A stretch of 38,962 bases of DNA from Clostridia bacterium. GTDB lineage: Bacteria > Bacillota > Clostridia > Oscillospirales > Acutalibacteraceae. Both the position numbers and the translations under genes were made by a program. Position 1 is the first letter of the stretch, and every line of letters begins with the position of its first letter. The stretch covers positions 1 through 38,962 of the forward strand of contig JAFQIG010000004.1 of NCBI GenBank assembly GCA_017397655.1. The letters run 5' to 3'. Shown here piece by piece: positions 23,810-31,374 of the stretch. A model generated the notes under the pieces. That model was not told the DNA's origin. It saw only the letters and a list, made by a program, of their open reading frames with translations, and searched no databases.

Positions 23810-25825
23810 TTATATTGCACCGTTGATAATACCGAGTATCATCGTCATATCGGTTGATGTGACCATACCGTCACCGTTCAAGTCTGCGGCATACCAATAT
23901 GCCGTGTTTTCGGCTATTTCCACAGCACCGCTGCACATAGATTTTAAGGTAACAAGATCGGAGGTTGAGATAATGATATCACCGTTGATGTCACCCGTAA
24001 AGACAAGCTCGTATTCGTCTACGACCTCGCCATCAGCATCAACAACCTGTACAACCGTACCCGTGCCGATCATGTTGCTGTCGCAAACAATACTTCCCCC
24101 ACCTGTAACAGGGATATAATCCGATATATTCTCCTGCGTAATGTTCATCGGCAAGCCAATGATGAATGTGTCCTTGATTACAACCTCACTACCCTCCGGC
24201 AATTCAATTTCAGCATCCTCAGCAGGCTTGTAGTTAAAATGTATCGTGGCGTTCGATAAGCAACCATTGTAACTACCTATAGAGATATTGCTCCATTCTT
24301 CCTCAGTTCCGTTATAATATACATCTGTAAGTCTGTAGCAACTCCAGAGCGCCCAATTGCCTATGTTCGTGACGGAGTCAGGGATTGTTATGCTCTCAAG
24401 GCTGTCGCAAAAAATGAACGCACAATCGCCAATGCTCGTGACACCGTTTCCGATTGTCACGCTCTTGATTGACGAACTGTAGCTATACCAAGGCACACTT
24501 GAATCTAACCAATTTGTCATATCACCCGTACCACTAATAACAAGCTCGCCGGTTACGAGATCGAGTGTCCATGTGAGATTTTCACCGCAACCACCATCTA
24601 TGACCATCTTTATCGGTATAGTTTCGGTTTTAACTACCGTTCCGCAGACGGTACACTTTTTGACTTTTTTGCCCTCTGTTGTTGTGGTGGAATCGGTTAC
24701 CGTTTCCCATTCACCCTCGTTATGACCTTTTGCCGGTGTTTCATCAGCGACATAGCTGTCACCGCAGGAGCAGGTATAGGTTGTGTAACCGCCTTCGGTA
24801 CAGGTCGGTGCTGTTACAACTGAATCATAGGAATGCTGATGTTCTGATCCAAAATCAAGCGTTAAAGCCGGACGAACACCTATATTAGTATAGTAAGTCC
24901 TTTCACTTGTAACTTTACCAACATATCCAATACAATAGTTAGCATAGCCACCGACACCTGTTCGAAGATGCCAAAAATGATATGAACTATATGGTGCATA
25001 CAACCCTTGACATTTAGAATAGTCACTACCATTTACTTGCCGTTCCTCATCAATTTCAAAAAACCAATAAGCATCATCATAATCCAGCAAAAACACCTTA
25101 TCTTTAGTAGACTCTCTTTCCCACCACCTGTCGTAATATCTACTTCTATTAGTTAATGTTGCTGTCTTTATTAATCCTTTTTCAAATGATGTAAAGGCAG
25201 TGTAATAAAAATCATAATTCAACCACCAACGAATACTACTTTTTTCGTAGCAATCAACATCATATTCTCTCAATGCATTGCCATAGCTTGACGTATGCTG
25301 CTCATTTTGAAAGCAATAGTTGTTAAATGCTTGCGAATCTATTATTATTTCAGAAAGAATAAGCCCTGTTTTTGAGTCAAGCACACGCCACTTTAAGGGT
25401 TCAAATTTGAACCAATACACAGTATTTGTATTGTAACCATTATCATCTTGATATGATGAAGATATATAACCCGTGCAATACGGTCTGTAGGAGGAGAACG
25501 TGACCGCACGGTACTTGTTGCCGTTATACGTTACATCGGCGTATTTCATATAATCCTTTGCCGTCATCTGTCCGTCATCATAGTCTCCTGTACCGCTGTA
25601 GTAGCCGTAGGAGATCCATGTCTTTGAAAGCTCATTTAATTCAGACAAAAGTGTGGAATCTGTTACTTCGCTTTGCGGATATGATCCGAATACGATAATG
25701 TCGCCGTTTTGAAATCCCTCATCTTCTGCTTGTGTTAAAAGCGCCAATGCGCCGATCGGTGAAGCGCCAAACACCATTACTGCTGCCAACAAAAGTGACA
25801 GCGTTCTTTTGAGCGTTCTTTTCAT
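23810..25825 (-). CDS. Secreted DUF6273 / leucine-rich-repeat / dockerin-like protein
   Basis: 671 residues, exported. A signal peptide (KRTLKRTLSLLLAAVMVFG) is followed by a DUF6273-type domain (about 40-330: GDIIVFGSYPQS, YRAVTFSSYRP, YWFKFEPLKWRVLD, SSIRWWLN, DKVFLLDYDDAY, NIGVRPAL). Then come the Cys-rich TCTEGGYTTYTCSCGDSY module, a short BspA-type LRR block (TIGNGVTSIGDCAF, TIPDSVTNIGNWA), and a C-terminal dockerin-like pair (DINGDIIISTSDL, DLNGDGMVTSTDM). Shares entry module, Cys module and dockerin with the protein at 152-3157. The open frame extends 33 codons upstream to 25924, but ATG 25825 follows GGGGGA by 7 bases and starts the signal peptide. The upstream part is a structured leader with an attenuator. 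Surface or cellulosome-like attachment is the likely location. Confidence 0.9.
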   Translation of the reverse strand: MKRTLKRTLSLLLAAVMVFGASPIGALALLTQAEDEGFQNGDIIVFGSYPQSEVTDSTLLSELNELSKTWISYGYYSGTGDYDDGQMTAKDYMKYADVTYNGNKYRAVTFSSYRPYCTGYISSSYQDDNGYNTNTVYWFKFEPLKWRVLDSKTGLILSEIIIDSQAFNNYCFQNEQHTSSYGNALREYDVDCYEKSSIRWWLNYDFYYTAFTSFEKGLIKTATLTNRSRYYDRWWERESTKDKVFLLDYDDAYWFFEIDEERQVNGSDYSKCQGLYAPYSSYHFWHLRTGVGGYANYCIGYVGKVTSERTYYTNIGVRPALTLDFGSEHQHSYDSVVTAPTCTEGGYTTYTCSCGDSYVADETPAKGHNEGEWETVTDSTTTTEGKKVKKCTVCGTVVKTETIPIKMVIDGGCGENLTWTLDLVTGELVISGTGDMTNWLDSSVPWYSYSSSIKSVTIGNGVTSIGDCAFIFCDSLESITIPDSVTNIGNWALWSCYRLTDVYYNGTEEEWSNISIGSYNGCLSNATIHFNYKPAEDAEIELPEGSEVVIKDTFIIGLPMNITQENISDYIPVTGGGSIVCDSNMIGTGTVVQVVDADGEVVDEYELVFTGDINGDIIISTSDLVTLKSMCSGAVEIAENTAYWYAADLNGDGMVTSTDMTMILGIINGAI

Positions 25826-25843
25826 TTTTACATCCCCCAAAAT

Positions 25844-25871
25844 AAAAAAGTGCGCAGCCGAAGCTACGCAC
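25844..25871 (-). terminator. Leader terminator (attenuator) before the DUF6273-LRR gene
   Basis: 9-bp stem (25850-25858 with 25863-25871, one G-T pair), UUCG tetraloop, then six T residues on the minus strand. It lies between promoter and gene, about 18 nt before the start codon, so most transcripts would end here unless it is opened. Confidence 0.85.
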
Positions 25872-26006
25872 CGAAAAATGCATAGCTCTTGCTGACGCGA
25901 CTCAACTTTTACACAACACGACAAGTATGCAAAAACAGAGCATGCATTTTTACCAAATAAATAAAAATGCGCACTTATCGTATTGCTTGTTATTCAGTTG
26001 AGTCGC
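25848..26006 (-). ncRNA. Structured 5' leader, unrecognised riboswitch-like or attenuator element
   Basis: Starting near the predicted transcription start, an 11-bp stem P1 (25996-26006 with 25897-25907) encloses P2 (25973-25981 with 25918-25926, one G-U pair) and P3 (25962-25970 with 25944-25952). After P1 comes the intrinsic terminator. Two alternative pairings exist. 25968-25976 can pair over 9 bp with the 3' arm of the terminator (25848-25856), which would open P2, P3 and the terminator. 25937-25951 can pair with 25874-25889 over 15 bp with one bulge. It matches no riboswitch class I know. Folding was done by eye. Confidence 0.6.
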
Positions 26007-26012
26007 ACCTAT

Positions 26013-26040
26013 ATTATACCACACATTTCCGAATATTCAA
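26013..26040 (-). promoter_or_regulatory. Promoter of the DUF6273-LRR gene
   Basis: Minus strand TTGAAT (26035-26040), 16-bp spacer, TATAAT (26013-26018). The predicted start is about 26006, i.e. at the first base of stem P1. Confidence 0.8.
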
Positions 26041-26081
26041 TATAAATTTTTCGGGCAGTTCTTGCATCTGCAAAACAAAAG

Positions 26082-26106
26082 CCTGCACTTTTCACATCAG
26101 TGCAGG
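26082..26106 (-). terminator. Terminator of the D-lactate dehydrogenase operon
   Basis: CCTGCACT (26082-26089) pairs with AGTGCAGG (26099-26106). The minus strand continues CTTTTGTTTTG. The stop codon of the last gene is in the loop. Confidence 0.85.
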
Positions 26107-26826
26107 ATTGTTTATTGTATCGGTTATTTTTCTGACAAGTGATTTATCAAGCTTTTCAAAGCTTTCTATGTTCACTTTATTACCTGTCAGAGTACGGAAC
26201 CACACACACGCTGCGGTGAATCTGCCTAAGTCAAGGCTTAAATGAAATCCGTCTCTGCAAAGCGATATTCCGCCGTTACGGTAATCAAATTCGGGAACCG
26301 TTTCTCTCAACATCTGTATGACCGTGCCTGTCGGAATGATATCGGCACAGATAAGCTCTGATGCTTTTTCCGATGCCTCACACAGCCTGTCATACATCTG
26401 CTTCTGATCATTGTTATATAACACAAAATCCCCGTGAGCAGAATCAATCTCATAGCTCCACGTGCGGTGGAACATAAGCTTCGCTTTCGGCTGACTCTTT
26501 CTGATTACATCCGAAAGATTTTTAAGATACGGATGATACGAATCGTATATTCCGCTTAAACCGCTGACCTGCTGAAGCGTTATTACATCAAAATCGGTCA
26601 TTGTCAGCGCTTCGTTTATAGAAATCTTTCTTGACGGGTCTTCTCCGTTTATCTCAAGATCATATTCTTCCGCTTCGTTAAGATAGTTTTCCCAATGTCT
26701 TTCAAGACTGCATCCGCCTATGTACAGATTGAACGTTTCGATCTCTTCACCGTGCAAGGATGCCACCGTATGAAGATATCTGTGTGCATCCTCGGAAAAG
26801 CTGTTACCTACAGACAGCACCTTCAT
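26092..26826 (-). CDS. DUF4886 family SGNH-like hydrolase
   Basis: 244 residues, no signal peptide. KVLSVGNSFSEDAHRYL carries the block I Ser of SGNH esterases. LYIGGCSLERHW supplies the Gly block. TLQQVSG resembles the third block, and CRDGFHLS the Asp-x-x-His end. DUF4886 proteins are found beside glycan-use genes, often as presumed esterases. The substrate is unknown. ATG at 26826 shares a base with the stop of the upstream small membrane protein gene. Third gene of the operon that starts with D-lactate dehydrogenase. Confidence 0.85.
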   Translation of the reverse strand: MKVLSVGNSFSEDAHRYLHTVASLHGEEIETFNLYIGGCSLERHWENYLNEAEEYDLEINGEDPSRKISINEALTMTDFDVITLQQVSGLSGIYDSYHPYLKNLSDVIRKSQPKAKLMFHRTWSYEIDSAHGDFVLYNNDQKQMYDRLCEASEKASELICADIIPTGTVIQMLRETVPEFDYRNGGISLCRDGFHLSLDLGRFTAACVWFRTLTGNKVNIESFEKLDKSLVRKITDTINNPALM

Positions 26827-27125
26827 TATTTTTCACCGTTCTTTCTGTCAAGATGAAGATTTCTGAAATAAAGCAAAAGATCAATTCCTACCATCGTGAG
26901 ATTAAGACAATAGAAAAACAGTACATACCACTTCTGCGAAATGCTTGCCATATATGCTTCGTTAATCAGCTTTGATACAATTCCCGCAATGTATCCGAAA
27001 AAAATCAGCAAAAGAAACCATATGCTTTTACCCTTGGTTGTTCTTGCCTTGTACGATTTTATTACATTAAGAGGCCACGAAGCTCCAAAGCTGACAATCA
27101 TTATAATTTCAAACAGTTCAGACAT
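26826..27125 (-). CDS. Small PQ-loop/SemiSWEET-like membrane protein
   Basis: 99 residues with three hydrophobic segments (about 5-20, 35-52, 65-87). The ASWPLNVIKSYKARTTKGKS loop resembles the PQ-loop (here WPxN) of half-SWEET transporters, and the size fits one triple-helix bundle that works as a dimer. SemiSWEETs move small sugars, but the substrate here is unknown. It starts 12 bp after the dehydrogenase stop and overlaps the DUF4886 gene by one base. Confidence 0.65.
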   Translation of the reverse strand: MSELFEIIMIVSFGASWPLNVIKSYKARTTKGKSIWFLLLIFFGYIAGIVSKLINEAYMASISQKWYVLFFYCLNLTMVGIDLLLYFRNLHLDRKNGEK

Positions 27126-27137
27126 ATTATACTCCCA

Positions 27138-28172
27138 TCAGAAGCATTTGCCGTTTTTGCAGTCCTCGGTATTACCGAAACGGTAGCAAAGCTCGTTTTC
27201 ACATTGATTTTTATTAAAGAATTCAACAAGATTCAGAACGGTTGTTTCTGCAATATTTTCGAGCGCCTCTTCCGTCAGAAACGCCTGATGCGATGTAACA
27301 ATGACATTCGGCATCGAAATAAGTCTTGCCAGCGTGTCATCCTCCAGAATGTGTCCCGAATTATCCTCAAAGAAAAGATTTGATTCTTCCTCATAAACAT
27401 CAAGGCAAGCAGCTCCGACCTTGCGTGATTTGATACCGTTAAGAAGTGCCTCTGCATCTACAAGTGCACCTCTTGACGTATTGATAAGCACTACGCCTTT
27501 TTTGCATTTTTGAAGAGATTCTTCGCTGACAATGTGATACGTTTCCTCTGTAAGCGGACAGTGAAGCGATATAATATCACTGTTTGCAAAAAGCTCGTCC
27601 GTACCGACATATCTGACAGTGTCACCGTTGTCAAGTCCCTGTGCAGGGAATTTATCGTATGCCAGAACCTTCATCCCGAAGCCTCTGCAGATATCTATGA
27701 ACACTCTGCCGATTCTGCCCGTTCCGATAACACCTACCGTCTTGCCGTGAAGATCAAATCCCGTAAGTCCCGACAGGCTGAAGTTAAAATCTCTTGATCT
27801 GATATACGCTTTGTGAATTCTTCGTATGGATGTCAGAAGAAGCGCCATTGCGTGCTCGGCAACAGCATAAGGTGAGTATGCAGGCACTCTCAGCACGTGC
27901 AGCTTACCGTATGCATACTTCATATCAACATTATTGAATCCCGCACAGCGAAGCGCAAGCACTTTTATTCCCATACCGCAAAGCTTATCAATGACTTTTG
28001 CATCAACCGTATCATTTACAAATGCACAAACGGCATCATATCCGTTTGCAAGCTCTGCCGTATCCTCGTTAAGCTTGGTTTCAAAATATTTGAATTCTAT
28101 TGAATTTTCTGCTCCGTATCGGTCAAATGACGGCTTGTCATACGGCTTTGCATCAAAAAATGCTACTTTCAT
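27138..28172 (-). CDS. ldhA: D-lactate dehydrogenase (2-hydroxyacid dehydrogenase family)
   Basis: 344 residues. Reduces pyruvate to D-lactate with NADH, cytoplasmic. ALRCAGFNNVD and RVPAYSPYAVAEHA are typical of fermentative D-LDH. Rossmann motif GKTVGVIGTGRIGRVF. Catalytic Arg in NTSRGALVDA, Glu in LDVYEEESN, His in VTSHQAFLTEEA. The extra FFEDNSG segment after the Glu is a D-LDH feature. Start ATG 28172 follows AAGGAGG. The longer frame at 28190 would include the ribosome site and is rejected. C-terminus CKNGKCF is unusual but has no known meaning. First gene of a three-gene operon. Confidence 0.92.
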   Translation of the reverse strand: MKVAFFDAKPYDKPSFDRYGAENSIEFKYFETKLNEDTAELANGYDAVCAFVNDTVDAKVIDKLCGMGIKVLALRCAGFNNVDMKYAYGKLHVLRVPAYSPYAVAEHAMALLLTSIRRIHKAYIRSRDFNFSLSGLTGFDLHGKTVGVIGTGRIGRVFIDICRGFGMKVLAYDKFPAQGLDNGDTVRYVGTDELFANSDIISLHCPLTEETYHIVSEESLQKCKKGVVLINTSRGALVDAEALLNGIKSRKVGAACLDVYEEESNLFFEDNSGHILEDDTLARLISMPNVIVTSHQAFLTEEALENIAETTVLNLVEFFNKNQCENELCYRFGNTEDCKNGKCF

Positions 28173-28190
28173 TTTTAATCCTCCTTGCAT

Positions 28191-28243
28191 TTCTTTCTAT
28201 ATTATACTACAATTATTATAATATATCTACAGGAGATTTCATT
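28191..28243. promoter_or_regulatory. Divergent promoter region
   Basis: TATAAT boxes face both ways: minus strand at 28201-28206 (toward ldhA) and plus strand at 28217-28222 (toward the flavin-type protein). The -35 boxes are weak and would overlap. Confidence 0.55.
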
Positions 28244-28720
28244 ATGTTTCGTGATCTTTTAAGAAAAAAACAAAAACTCTCACAGGAAGAGTGTATCGCT
28301 CTTCTGAAAAGCGAAAAAAGAGGTGTTCTGTCGCTTAACGGAGATGACGGGTTTCCTTACGGAATACCCATGAATCATTTTTATAACGAAGCCGACGGAT
28401 GTATATATTTTCATTGCGGTAAGCACGGTCACAAAACAGATGCAATCCGTTCATCAGACAAGGCTTCTTTCTGCGTTTTTAACAGCGGTTTAAAATCCGA
28501 TAACAATTGGTTCCTGACCGTTCACAGCGTTGTGGTTTTCGGTACTATCGAAATATCCGACGATCCCGTACTTATAAAAGAAATCACTCGGAAGCTTTCG
28601 CTTAAATTCACATCCGATGAAGAATACATCAATCACGAAATCGAAGCATACGCAAAGAACACTCTTTTGCTAAAGATGACTCCCCTCAATATATGCGGAA
28701 AAACAGTAAACGAATCTTAA
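28244..28720 (+). CDS. Pyridoxamine 5'-phosphate oxidase-like split-barrel flavoprotein (NimA-like)
   Basis: 158 residues. EECIALLKSEKRGVLSL, FPYGIPMNHFYNEADGCIYF, HCGKHGHKTDAIRSSDKASF and FLTVHSVVVFGTIEI follow the FMN-binding split-barrel pattern of the Pyridox_ox_2 group that includes 5-nitroimidazole reductases. True substrate unknown. ATG 28244 follows AGGAGA by 7 bases. A longer open frame from 28100 crosses the divergent promoter and is not used. 12 bp separate it from the peroxiredoxin gene, so both form an oxidative-stress type unit. Confidence 0.85.
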   Translation: MFRDLLRKKQKLSQEECIALLKSEKRGVLSLNGDDGFPYGIPMNHFYNEADGCIYFHCGKHGHKTDAIRSSDKASFCVFNSGLKSDNNWFLTVHSVVVFGTIEISDDPVLIKEITRKLSLKFTSDEEYINHEIEAYAKNTLLLKMTPLNICGKTVNES

Positions 28721-28732
28721 GGAGGAAACAAA

Positions 28733-29185
28733 ATGCTTGAAAAAGGTATGAAAGCACCTGACTTTACTTTAAAAGATAAAAACGGAAACGATGTCTCTCT
28801 TTCTGATTTTATCGGAAAGAAAGTAGTTCTTTATTTCTATCCGAAGGATAACACTCCCGGCTGTACACGTCAGGCATGCGCCTTTGCAGGCGCTTATAAA
28901 GGCTTTACCGAAAAAGGTGTTGAGGTTATCGGCATCAGCCGTGACAGCGTAGCATCACATCAGAAGTTTGCCGAAAAGCACTCGCTTCCGTTTATACTTT
29001 TGTCTGATCCCGAACTTCAGGCTATTCAGTCCTATGGCGTATGGCAGGAAAAGAAGCTGTACGGCAAAGTATCTATGGGAGTTGTACGCACAACCTTTAT
29101 CATTGACGAAAACGGTATAATTGATACCGTTATGCCGAAGGTTAAGCCCGATACAAATGCCGAAGAGATTTTATCTGTTATTTAA
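28733..29185 (+). CDS. bcp: Thiol peroxidase of the Bcp/PrxQ type
   Basis: 150 residues, full length. Reduces H2O2 and organic hydroperoxides with thioredoxin as donor, cytoplasmic. YFYPKDNTPGCTRQACAF holds the peroxidatic Cys44 and the resolving Cys49 five residues later, the PrxQ alpha-2 arrangement. The conserved Arg is in GVVRTTFIID. AAGGAGG lies 7 bases before the ATG. Second gene after the split-barrel flavoprotein. Confidence 0.94.
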   Translation: MLEKGMKAPDFTLKDKNGNDVSLSDFIGKKVVLYFYPKDNTPGCTRQACAFAGAYKGFTEKGVEVIGISRDSVASHQKFAEKHSLPFILLSDPELQAIQSYGVWQEKKLYGKVSMGVVRTTFIIDENGIIDTVMPKVKPDTNAEEILSVI

Positions 29186-29187
29186 AA

Positions 29188-29213
29188 CAGACCGAAGGCT
29201 TACCCTCGGTCTG
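29188..29213. terminator. Two-way terminator between convergent genes
   Basis: 8-bp stem (29188-29195 with 29206-29213), 10-nt loop. TTTT follows on the minus strand. Placed between bcp (plus) and the TIM-barrel gene (minus). Confidence 0.75.
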
Positions 29214-29221
29214 TCAGCACA

Positions 29222-30139
29222 TTATTTTTCTATCTCGTCGGACATATATTTTCCGACACTTGCAATAAAACGAAGCATTGCAGGCTTGAGCACTTCCGGA
29301 AGAAAGCGTATACTGGTAAAGGTCTCAAAGCTTAAAACGCCCTTGTAACCGATATCACGAAGTCCGTCGATAAGACCTTGCCATTCGGTGACGAAACCGT
29401 TTCCTCTTGTATATGCAAACGGCTGCATATGAAGATCGGATCTGCCGTCATTGTCGTGTATGTGAAGCGTCTTTATTCTGTTACCGAGAGTGTTTATCAC
29501 CTGACGCATATTTTTACCGAGAAGTGTTGCGTGACCTACATCAAAGCAGAACGAAAAAATCTCTTCACCTGCAATGGCGTTAAGCGTATCAATATAATCT
29601 ACAGTCTCGTGAGGATCGGAACAAACAGCTTCTTTTACCGCACCGCCACTACCGTAGAACATATTTTCAAGGCAGATGCCGACACCGTATTTTTTTGCAT
29701 ACGGAATGAGCGTTGTATAATAATCAATATTCAGCTTTCGCTGTTCTTCTGTTGTCCACTCGGGTCGGGCAATGGGATGTACGATAAGGTAGGGACACTC
29801 AAAAAGCTCGCAAACGGCCATGCTCTTTATGACCGAATCCGTAAGCGCCTTGTTGGCATCGTCGCAGCCGTCAAGGTATACGGGAAACGGTGCGTGCATC
29901 TGGCAATATTCAATACCTGCCTTGTCAGCAGCCTCTTTCTGCGGTCTGTAAAACTCAAGAATCTCCTCTGTACTCTTTGAGAAAAACTCGTTTTTGCCCT
30001 CTTCTCTTAGCATACGAACGCTGATTTTATTATCAATGTTAAAATCAACCGCATCAAAGCCGGCTTCCTTTAACATCAAAAGTCCGCTTTCATAGTCAGC
30101 ATCGCTGTATGCATATCCGCTTTGTACTCCGATTTTCAT
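29222..30139 (-). CDS. Sugar phosphate isomerase/epimerase-like TIM-barrel protein
   Basis: 305 residues of the AP-endonuclease-2/xylose-isomerase-like barrel. Metal and substrate positions visible: CQMHAPFP, LIVHPIAR, GICLENMF (Glu), FCFDVGHATL (Asp, His), LHIHDNDGRSDLHM (His-x-Asp), VLSFETF (final Glu). Members isomerise or epimerise sugars or cyclitols such as inosose. The specific reaction is unknown. ATG with GAGGTG upstream. It starts 38 bp from the divergent Dabb gene, so promoters overlap. Confidence 0.85.
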   Translation of the reverse strand: MKIGVQSGYAYSDADYESGLLMLKEAGFDAVDFNIDNKISVRMLREEGKNEFFSKSTEEILEFYRPQKEAADKAGIEYCQMHAPFPVYLDGCDDANKALTDSVIKSMAVCELFECPYLIVHPIARPEWTTEEQRKLNIDYYTTLIPYAKKYGVGICLENMFYGSGGAVKEAVCSDPHETVDYIDTLNAIAGEEIFSFCFDVGHATLLGKNMRQVINTLGNRIKTLHIHDNDGRSDLHMQPFAYTRGNGFVTEWQGLIDGLRDIGYKGVLSFETFTSIRFLPEVLKPAMLRFIASVGKYMSDEIEK

Positions 30140-30177
30140 AATAACACCTCAATATAATATTTTAAGGAGAAATAAAT

Positions 30178-30480
30178 ATGATCTGTCACATCGTTTTTTG
30201 GAAATTCCTCGATAATGCAGAAAATCACACAAAGGAAGAAAATATGGAAATAGTCAAGGAAAGACTTACTGCATTGCTTCCGATAATACCGCAGATAAAA
30301 TCGTTTAAGATCGGAAAAGATGTGCTTCATTCCGAAATGTCGTATGATATGGCACTTGTTATGGAATTTGATTCTCTGCAGGATCTTGATACCTACAAAA
30401 ATCATCCCGAACACAAAAAGGTGTCGGAATATGTAAAGCTCGTTCGATCCGACAGAGCGTGTGTTGATTACGAGTTTTAA
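30178..30480 (+). CDS. Dabb (stress-response A/B barrel) domain protein
   Basis: 100 residues, whole protein one ferredoxin-like A/B barrel: MICHIVFWKF at the start, IPQIKSFKIGKDVLHSE, YDMALVMEFDSLQDLDTYKN, HPEHKKVSEYV. The HxxVFWKF and HPxHxxV motifs are standard. Small cytoplasmic dimer of unknown role. Often near sugar-metabolism genes. AAGGAG lies 8 bases before the ATG. Its stop overlaps by 4 bases the stop of the convergent PHP gene, leaving no room for a terminator. Confidence 0.88.
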   Translation: MICHIVFWKFLDNAENHTKEENMEIVKERLTALLPIIPQIKSFKIGKDVLHSEMSYDMALVMEFDSLQDLDTYKNHPEHKKVSEYVKLVRSDRACVDYEF

Positions 30481-31226
30481 CCGATAATTCTGATTATCTC
30501 ATCAACAAACTGACTCGTGTCTATTCTGTCAAGTGTATGTGCATCTGTACCGAGCGTGAAGGCTACTCCGACTTCCTTGCCGATGTTGAAGTAACGCCTT
30601 GAAAACTCGGGCATACCGATAAACGGTCCTACGTTTATCTCAAATGCACAGTCGGCATCTCTCGCTTTTGTCAGAATATCACCAAGCTCGTTGTCCGTAA
30701 ACGCATTGGGAACAGCCGTTTTGTCCTCGATCGTTTTTATGTATCCGCCCGAAAACGGATGCGCAACGGCATCGGCTCTGCCGCTTCTGAAAAGCTCTTC
30801 GAGATTTCGTATCATATCCTTTACATAGCCCCTCGGACTCTTATCCTCGGGATGCTCCCAAAATCTCACATGATAGTGATTCTGGGAATAAAGCTTAAAG
30901 TCAAGCGAATCGTTGACTTCTTCTGTCTCTGAATACTTGCCGAATCCGTATACGGATACTTCCGATCCGATCAGCACCTTTACATCGGTTTCAATCTCTT
31001 TTAATTCTTCACGCAGTCTTGCATTGCCTATGCTGACTATTCTGTTCTCATCCCCGAGGTTGGAATGGTCTGTAAGGGCTATTGTCCTGAGCGAACAGCG
31101 TTCAGCCTCTTTAACAATATCTCGAAGCACCATCTCAGGCTTTGCACAACCGGAATTCGTCGTGTGAACGTGCAGGTTATGCCTTGCCAATTCACGTATG
31201 TCATATGTTTTTTCAAAAGGTATCAC
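30477..31226 (-). CDS. PHP-domain phosphoesterase (histidinol-phosphatase-like)
   Basis: 249 residues. Trinuclear-metal PHP motifs: NLHVHTTNS (HxH), IALTDHSNLG (DH), LIGSEVSVYG (E), QNHYHVRF (H), DAVAHPFSGG (H), TLGTDAHTLD (DxH). Related to histidinol phosphate phosphatases and nucleotide phosphoesterases. No histidine genes are nearby, so substrate is open. Start GTG at 31226 with GGAGGTGA upstream. Confidence 0.85.
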   Translation of the reverse strand: MIPFEKTYDIRELARHNLHVHTTNSGCAKPEMVLRDIVKEAERCSLRTIALTDHSNLGDENRIVSIGNARLREELKEIETDVKVLIGSEVSVYGFGKYSETEEVNDSLDFKLYSQNHYHVRFWEHPEDKSPRGYVKDMIRNLEELFRSGRADAVAHPFSGGYIKTIEDKTAVPNAFTDNELGDILTKARDADCAFEINVGPFIGMPEFSRRYFNIGKEVGVAFTLGTDAHTLDRIDTSQFVDEIIRIIG

Positions 31227-31314
31227 TCAACTCACCTCCCAATGATTTTACCACACTAAAATCCATATTGCAAGTAAATCAAAAACAAAAAACAATCCTA
31301 AATCAATCGCTCTG

Positions 31315-31343
31315 TTGCATTTCAAGTCAAATTATGATAAAAT
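31315..31343 (+). promoter_or_regulatory. Promoter of the restriction-modification operon
   Basis: TTGCAT (31315-31320), 17-bp spacer, TAAAAT (31338-31343), 31 bp before the start codon. No C-protein gene or operator repeat is seen. Confidence 0.7.
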
Positions 31344-31374
31344 ATAGCAAAGTGTTTATAAGGAGAGTTACACC

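Noticed and set aside
28100-28243. N-terminal extension of the split-barrel flavoprotein
   Set aside because: The extension runs through the divergent promoter and the ribosome site for ATG 28244, and would overlap the ldhA start.
29378-29980. 200-codon plus-strand frame opposite the TIM-barrel gene
   Set aside because: Antisense to a gene with complete family motifs. No start signal or recognisable protein.
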